This document shows positions 59,976 through 64,000 of a stretch of DNA of 64,000 nt, piece after piece (position 1 is the stretch's first letter; every line of letters starts with the position of its first letter). The notes under the pieces were generated by a model. The model made no database searches and was not told the DNA's origin. It was given only the letters and a program-made list of their open reading frames with translations. The DNA comes from Martelella limonii (GTDB lineage: Bacteria; Pseudomonadota; Alphaproteobacteria; Rhizobiales; Rhizobiaceae). The position numbers were made by a program, and so were the translations under genes. The stretch spans positions 1 through 64,000 of the forward strand of contig NZ_JABUOU010000010.1 in assembly GCF_013344475.1 (NCBI RefSeq), in the 5' to 3' direction.

Positions 59976-60314
59976 ATGACCTATGTCGTGACCGATAACT
60001 GCATCAAGTGCAAATACACCGACTGTGTCGAAGTCTGCCCTGTCGACTGCTTTTACGAGGGCGAGAACTTCCTCGTGATCCATCCCGACGAGTGCATCGA
60101 CTGCGGGGTTTGCGAGCCGGAATGTCCCGCCGAGGCGATCAAGCCCGACACCGAGCCGGGTCTCGACAAGTGGCTGAAGCTGAACGCCGATTTCTCCGAA
60201 TCCTGGCCGAACATCACCATCAAGAAGGAGCCGCTTCCCGAGGCGGAGGAGATGGATGGTGTCGAAAACAAGTTCGAGAAGTACTTCTCCGAAAAGCCTG
60301 GCGCAGGCGACTGA
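59976..60314 (+). CDS. fdxA: ferredoxin FdxA (3Fe-4S/4Fe-4S)
   Basis: A 112-residue two-cluster ferredoxin of the Azotobacter FdI-like type. Cys pattern: [20 protein letters not shown] near the N-terminus and [18 protein letters not shown] after it, giving one 4Fe-4S and one 3Fe-4S cluster by family. The C-terminal ~50 residues are the extension typical of alphaproteobacterial FdxA. GGAG precedes the ATG. The order S4 protein-fdxA-carD is conserved in rhizobia. Confidence 0.94.
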   Translation: MTYVVTDNCIKCKYTDCVEVCPVDCFYEGENFLVIHPDECIDCGVCEPECPAEAIKPDTEPGLDKWLKLNADFSESWPNITIKKEPLPEAEEMDGVENKFEKYFSEKPGAGD

Positions 60315-60736
60315 GTGGTCGGCTTCGGGCGTTGACGCCCCGTCAACAAAGCCTGAATTTTTCGGAGCCGACGGCAATTTTAGGCTTGGCGAATGGTGGC
60401 AATTCCGCTAGGTGTCGGCCATGGACCACGTTCCCGTCTGTGACAACGCGTCACGGGCGCACGGCTCATTGATTTCTGCTGCGCGTCGTGCTATATAATT
60501 GGCACTGACCCATAAAACGGCAGCATTGCCCGTAAAGCCGAAGAAAGAAATCAACCCAAGCGTCGGATAATCGGATTTTTTGAAGTGCTTCTGCCTTCAG
60601 ATCACGGTTTCGTGACGTTTTTCGTTGCCCGTTCGATGGATACAGTGGGTGGCAACCTCCGTTGCCCCACCCTCCGGAGCATGCATGTCCGGAACCGGCG
60701 CCCGCCGGATGCGTAACAGGGAGTTTTTGAAAGCCT
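60315..60736 (+). other. 422-bp upstream region of carD with long 5' UTR
   Basis: It contains a TATAAT box at 60494-60499 with TTGATT 19 bp upstream (60469-60474). Transcription from it would give a ~230-nt leader. The leader includes a stem-loop GGCAAC-CTCC-GTTGCC at 60651-60666. No small gene is supported here. Confidence 0.5.
60469..60499 (+). promoter_or_regulatory. candidate promoter of carD
   Basis: TTGATT (60469-60474), 19-bp spacer, perfect TATAAT (60494-60499). The spacer is longer than ideal, which CarD-type regulation of weak promoters could suit (inference). Confidence 0.45.
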
Positions 60737-61309
60737 ATGACAGTACAACAGAAAAAGCCTGCCGGCCGCCACGGTTTCAAGCCCGGTGAATCCATCGTCT
60801 ATCCTGCCCACGGCGTTGGCACGATCAGCGCGATCGAGGAGCAGGAAGTGGCCGGCATGAAGCTCGAGCTCTTCGTTATCGAATTCGACAAGGACAAGAT
60901 GCGCCTGAAGGTGCCGGTTGCCAAGGCCATGAGCATTGGCATGCGCAAGCTTTCGGAAACGGATTTCGTCGAGCGCGCGCTGAAGGTTGTGCAGGGCAAG
61001 GCCCGCGTGAAGCGCACCATGTGGTCGCGCCGCGCCCAGGAATACGACGCCAAGATCAATTCCGGCGACCTGATTTCGATTGCCGAAGTGGTTCGTGATC
61101 TCTATCGCGCCGAAAACCAGCCCGAGCAGTCCTATTCGGAACGCCAGCTTTATGAGGCAGCGCTCGACCGCATGGCCCGCGAAATCGCAGCCGTCAACAA
61201 GATGTCTGATACCGAGGCCGTTCGCCTGATCGAGACCAACCTTGCCAAGAGCCCCAAGCGCGGCAAGACGGCGGAAGAAGAAGACGACGCCCGCGAGGAA
61301 GCCGCCTGA
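60737..61309 (+). CDS. carD: CarD family transcriptional regulator
   Basis: A 190-residue CarD/CdnL protein that binds RNA polymerase beta and stabilises open complexes. The N-terminal RNAP-interacting domain reads FKPGESIVYPAHGVGTISAIEEQEVAGM; the helical C-terminal DNA-binding domain includes TMWSRRAQEYDAKINSGDLISIAEVVRDL. The acidic, low-complexity tail (EEEDDAREEAA) is typical of alphaproteobacteria. GGGAG lies 15 nt before the ATG. A terminator follows. Confidence 0.94.
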   Translation: MTVQQKKPAGRHGFKPGESIVYPAHGVGTISAIEEQEVAGMKLELFVIEFDKDKMRLKVPVAKAMSIGMRKLSETDFVERALKVVQGKARVKRTMWSRRAQEYDAKINSGDLISIAEVVRDLYRAENQPEQSYSERQLYEAALDRMAREIAAVNKMSDTEAVRLIETNLAKSPKRGKTAEEEDDAREEAA

Positions 61310-61341
61310 TCGGCGCTGCTTCTGCACGCATCATTGAAGAA

Positions 61342-61369
61342 AATCCGGTCTTTTAGGCCGGATTTTTTT
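61342..61369 (+). terminator. rho-independent terminator of carD
   Basis: AATCCGG (61342-61348), 9-nt loop, CCGGATT (61358-61364), then TTTTT. Confidence 0.85.
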
Positions 61370-61510
61370 ATGGACCAGACCTGTTCTTCAAAAAAATGAA
61401 TTCCATGTTGAACTAAATGGCCCCGAGCCGCGTTCATGATTGAGAGAATGGACGGGACGTAGTCCTGTCCTCTCGTCGACCCGATCACCGCGCCTAACGG
61501 GAGCTCTGCC

Positions 61511-62374
61511 ATGGATATCGACGTTCAGGATCACCGTATTGCCAGCGCCGCCATGGCGGCACCCTACCTCACCCGCGAACAGGAAACGGAACTGGCCACC
61601 CGCTGGCGGGTGCGCGAAGACAGCGATGCGCGCGACGATATCGCGATGGCCCATCTTCGTCTCGTTGTGTCGATGGCTGGCAAATTCCGCGGCTTCGGGC
61701 TTCCGAAATCCGATCTTGTCCAGGAAGGCTATGTCGGGCTTCTTGAAGCGGCCGCCCGGTTCGACCATGAACGCGGCGTCAGATTCTCCACCTATGCAAG
61801 CTGGTGGGTGCGTGCCTCGATGCAGGATTACGTGCTGCGCAACTGGTCGATCGTCAGAGGTGGCACAAGTTCTACCCAGAAAGCCCTGTTCTTCAAGCTT
61901 CGCCGCCTGCGCGCCAAGATCGCCGCACGCGACCAGAGCATGAGCGCTCAGGCCATCTATGAGGAAATAGCGGCCAGTCTCGGCGTTTCGGTCTCAGATG
62001 TTCAGGTGATGGACGCCCGGCTTTCCGGCAATGACGCCTCGCTTCAGGCGCCTGTCAGCGCGGATGGCGAGGATGGTGCGGAGCGGATCGATCTTCTGGT
62101 CTGCGATGCGCCGCTGCCCGAAGAGCAGGTTTCCGGCATCATCGATGGCGAGCGGCTGCATCTTCGTCTCAAACGCGCGCTTGGAAAGCTGTCCGCCCGC
62201 GAAAACCGCGTCATCCGCGCCCGCAAGCTTGCGGATGACGGCGCGACGCTGGCAGAGCTCGGCGCCGAGCTTGGCATCTCGAAGGAACGCGTGCGCCAGA
62301 TCGAGAACCGCGCGCTCGAGAAGCTGAAGATGGCCATGACCTCCGAAGGCTCCGTCGAACTCGCGATTGCCTGA
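61511..62374 (+). CDS. rpoH: RNA polymerase sigma-32-type factor (RpoH2-like)
   Basis: A 287-residue group 3 sigma factor. Region 2 reads AMAHLRLVVSMAGKF...SDLVQEGYVGLLEAAARFDHERGVRFSTYASWWVRASMQDYVL, the RpoH box QKALFFKLRRLR is at 123-134, and region 4 has the HTH ATLAELGAELGISKERVRQIENRAL. The RpoH box marks it as sigma-32 type. In rhizobia with two copies, RpoH2 serves general/oxidative stress; this one has the shorter, divergent N-terminus seen in RpoH2 (inference). Confidence 0.88.
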   Translation: MDIDVQDHRIASAAMAAPYLTREQETELATRWRVREDSDARDDIAMAHLRLVVSMAGKFRGFGLPKSDLVQEGYVGLLEAAARFDHERGVRFSTYASWWVRASMQDYVLRNWSIVRGGTSSTQKALFFKLRRLRAKIAARDQSMSAQAIYEEIAASLGVSVSDVQVMDARLSGNDASLQAPVSADGEDGAERIDLLVCDAPLPEEQVSGIIDGERLHLRLKRALGKLSARENRVIRARKLADDGATLAELGAELGISKERVRQIENRALEKLKMAMTSEGSVELAIA

Positions 62375-62480
62375 GCGCCCATGCAGCTTGCACCGAGCCA
62401 TCGATATCGGTGAAAGATTCGAGCCGTTCCACATAGCGTGGGACGGCTCGTTTTGTTGTCAAACTTTGCCCTTGAATGCA

Positions 62481-62514
62481 GGGTCATCCTCGTGCTCGAC
62501 ACGAGGATCCAGGC
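62481..62514 (-). repeat. dispersed palindromic repeat, copy 3 (inverted)
   Basis: On the minus strand it reads GCCTGGATCCTCGTGTCGAG and continues into CACGAGGATGACCC, the same element as at 34826 and 48471 with compensating changes in both arms (CCTCGTG/CACGAGG), so the hairpin is kept. Confidence 0.8.
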
Positions 62515-62668
62515 CATACGGCAAGCGTTCGCAATAATGCCCAGAAGGCACAATCGCTTGAGCTGCCCGGATCAAGTCCAAACATTTCTCCTGCGGGTTC
62601 ATTTGGCGGATGCATCCGAGCTGTGGCTTTATCGGTAGCCTGAGCCGTTCCGTCAAAGCGGGACGGCT

Positions 62669-64000
62669 TTACTGCGAAACGATCTTGACCTTGTCGCCAA
62701 CCGAGAGCGTTGCGCCGGGCGTGATCGCATTCAGCACCTGGAAAAGGGCAAGCTTGCGGTTGGTACCCATCATCTGGGCTGCAATGCTGGCCACCGTGTC
62801 GCCAGGTTGTACCGTCACGATCCGGATTCTCAGCGGTTTCAGATTGGCGACCTCGCTTGGCGACAGCTTGTGGAACGAGGAGCGTACCGAGGCGGCAACA
62901 TTTTGCACCGTGCCGCTGCCGCGCGGGGCGGCGGTCAACAGCCGGTAGATTTCGGCGCCGTCGCGGATGACGGTGACATCGAAGATCCATTCCCCCGCGA
63001 TCGCGGTGGCGGTGGCCGCCGGCATGCCGTTGACGGTGGTCGTTTCCACCGAGCCGTCCACCAGTCCCGTCACCCATCCGCTGCGCATATAGTCCGCCAG
63101 GTCGCGGCGGCCATTGGCCTTGACCCCGTCGAACCGGATCGCGACATCGCCCGGACCCGTCGCGACCACAGCATTTGCCTTGTCCGACATCGAAAAGCCC
63201 GGCGGAACCTGGAAGGCGATCTGCAGCTTCGGATGATAGAAATCGCGGTCGCGGATATAGCCCTGATCGGGATTGCTGCCATAGAGCAGGCCATCGATCC
63301 CGCTCAGGAAATAGTCGCGGCCGATCTCGGAAGAGCCGACATTGGCATAGAGGGAGGCCTGCTGCGCTGCAAGCTCGATCCGGCGCGGCGTATTGGGGTG
63401 GCTCGACAGAAAATCGAGGCTGCCATCCTCGGCACTCGCCGTTTCATACTGGGCATAGGCTGCCATCGAGCGCAGGAAGCGCGAGGCGGCATAGGGATCG
63501 TAACCGGCTTCGGCCAGCATGCGGATGCCGATCGCATCGGCCTCGAGCTCCTGCTGCCGCGAGAAGGCGGCAAGGCGCATCTTGCCGCGCGCGGCAATCT
63601 GGTCGACCTCCGGATTGCCCGGCAGCACTTCGGAGATCACCTCGTTCGAGATCGCCTCCGCCTCTTCGCGGCGCTGGCGTTCAATGCCGTGATTGGCGGT
63701 CACATGCGCCATTTCGTGCGATAGCACGGCGGCAATTTCGGATGCATCCGTTGCAAGCGCCAGAAGGCCGCGGGTCACGTAGAGATAGCCCCCCGGCAGC
63801 GCGAAGGCATTGATGCTCGGCGAGTTCAGGATCGTGATCCGGTAGGTCTGGCGCGGATTTTCCGATACGGCCGTGAGAGCGCCTGCCACGCGCGCCACCA
63901 GTTTCTCCACCTGCGGATCGCGGTACTGGCCGCCATAGGTCTCGAGAATGCGGGGATGTTCGCGCGCGCCCATCGCGGCATTCGGATCGTTGCGCGTCAG
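62669..64000 (-). CDS. M48-family metalloprotease with C-terminal LysM-like domain (5' end beyond window)
   Basis: A periplasmic Zn metalloprotease of the BepA/YggG type. The catalytic motif VLSHEMAHVTANH is HExxH, with the third ligand region QELEADAIGIRMLAEAGYDP downstream. The C-terminus (VTVQPGDTVASIAAQMMGTNRKL...LSVGDKVKIV) resembles a LysM domain. The reading frame is open through 64000, so the true start and signal peptide are to the right; the ATG at 63973 is internal. Probably degrades misfolded outer-membrane proteins. Confidence 0.88.
   Translation of the reverse strand: MTRNDPNAAMGAREHPRILETYGGQYRDPQVEKLVARVAGALTAVSENPRQTYRITILNSPSINAFALPGGYLYVTRGLLALATDASEIAAVLSHEMAHVTANHGIERQRREEAEAISNEVISEVLPGNPEVDQIAARGKMRLAAFSRQQELEADAIGIRMLAEAGYDPYAASRFLRSMAAYAQYETASAEDGSLDFLSSHPNTPRRIELAAQQASLYANVGSSEIGRDYFLSGIDGLLYGSNPDQGYIRDRDFYHPKLQIAFQVPPGFSMSDKANAVVATGPGDVAIRFDGVKANGRRDLADYMRSGWVTGLVDGSVETTTVNGMPAATATAIAGEWIFDVTVIRDGAEIYRLLTAAPRGSGTVQNVAASVRSSFHKLSPSEVANLKPLRIRIVTVQPGDTVASIAAQMMGTNRKLALFQVLNAITPGATLSVGDKVKIVSQ

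Overview
The window is a chromosomal segment of an alphaproteobacterium, most likely a Rhizobiales/Rhizobiaceae-type organism. This is an inference from several signs: high-GC codon use; a 5S rRNA gene followed by an initiator tRNA at the left edge; an Irr/ICE-type palindrome in front of an MbfA-like iron exporter; an RpoH2-like sigma factor; a Suv3-type helicase / S4 protein / FdxA / CarD housekeeping block; and two CUT2 (ribose-type) ABC importers beside catabolic genes. I see no phage, transposase or CRISPR array.

Layout. 1-500: end of an rrn operon (5S 3' part, tRNA-fMet, terminator). 650-4060: dTDP-L-rhamnose operon rfbCBDA with translationally coupled junctions and a terminator. 4110-4670: DJ-1/PfpI protein; then about 700 bp with no supported gene. 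5350-16054: a LacI-controlled catabolic locus consisting of a CUT2 importer (ATPase, two permeases, binding protein), the LacI regulator, an unknown 187-aa protein, a metallo-beta-lactamase-fold hydrolase, a gulonate-dehydrogenase-like protein, a HisD paralogue and an SDR. A promoter with two adjacent palindromic operators lies in front of it. 16280-19930: pdxY-MOSC pair, GXWXG/DUF4334 protein, transaldolase. 20190-21691: five tandem genes for tiny secreted proteins, three of them on a 348-bp duplication unit. 22005-30109: MbfA with ICE box, arginase, a three-sensor-domain GGDEF protein, ispA, mtgA, GST and rpmF. 30254-34638: DUF3291 gene, then a coupled operon of amidohydrolase, COG0523 GTPase, YCII protein and Gfo/Idh oxidoreductase.

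34958-53175 is the most unusual part. It holds a CUT2 importer whose ATPase and one permease are fused in one 848-aa polypeptide, hydroxyquinol 1,2-dioxygenase and maleylacetate reductase, a Baeyer-Villiger-type flavin monooxygenase lacking the signature His, two SDRs, a 3-hydroxyisobutyrate-dehydrogenase-like enzyme, a lactonase-like hydrolase, an iron-type alcohol dehydrogenase, an aldehyde dehydrogenase, a GntR/FCD regulator, and a protein joining a winged-helix-like N-terminus to a substrate-binding-protein fold without a signal peptide. Six copies of a palindrome centred on GTAWTAC lie in its intergenic regions and tie the transcription units into one probable regulon. The imported compound is not identifiable from sequence. 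The enzymes suggest ring opening of a cyclic compound by oxidation, lactone hydrolysis and/or hydroxyquinol cleavage, ending at 3-oxoadipate.

53277-64000 is core genome: phaR and phaA (divergent), a Gly-zipper lipoprotein and a 51-aa DUF3309 protein, Suv3-like helicase, HslR-like S4 protein, ferredoxin FdxA, CarD, an RpoH2-like sigma factor and an M48 metalloprotease that runs off the right edge. Dispersed copies of a rhizobial-type palindromic repeat occur at 34.8, 48.5 and 62.5 kb.
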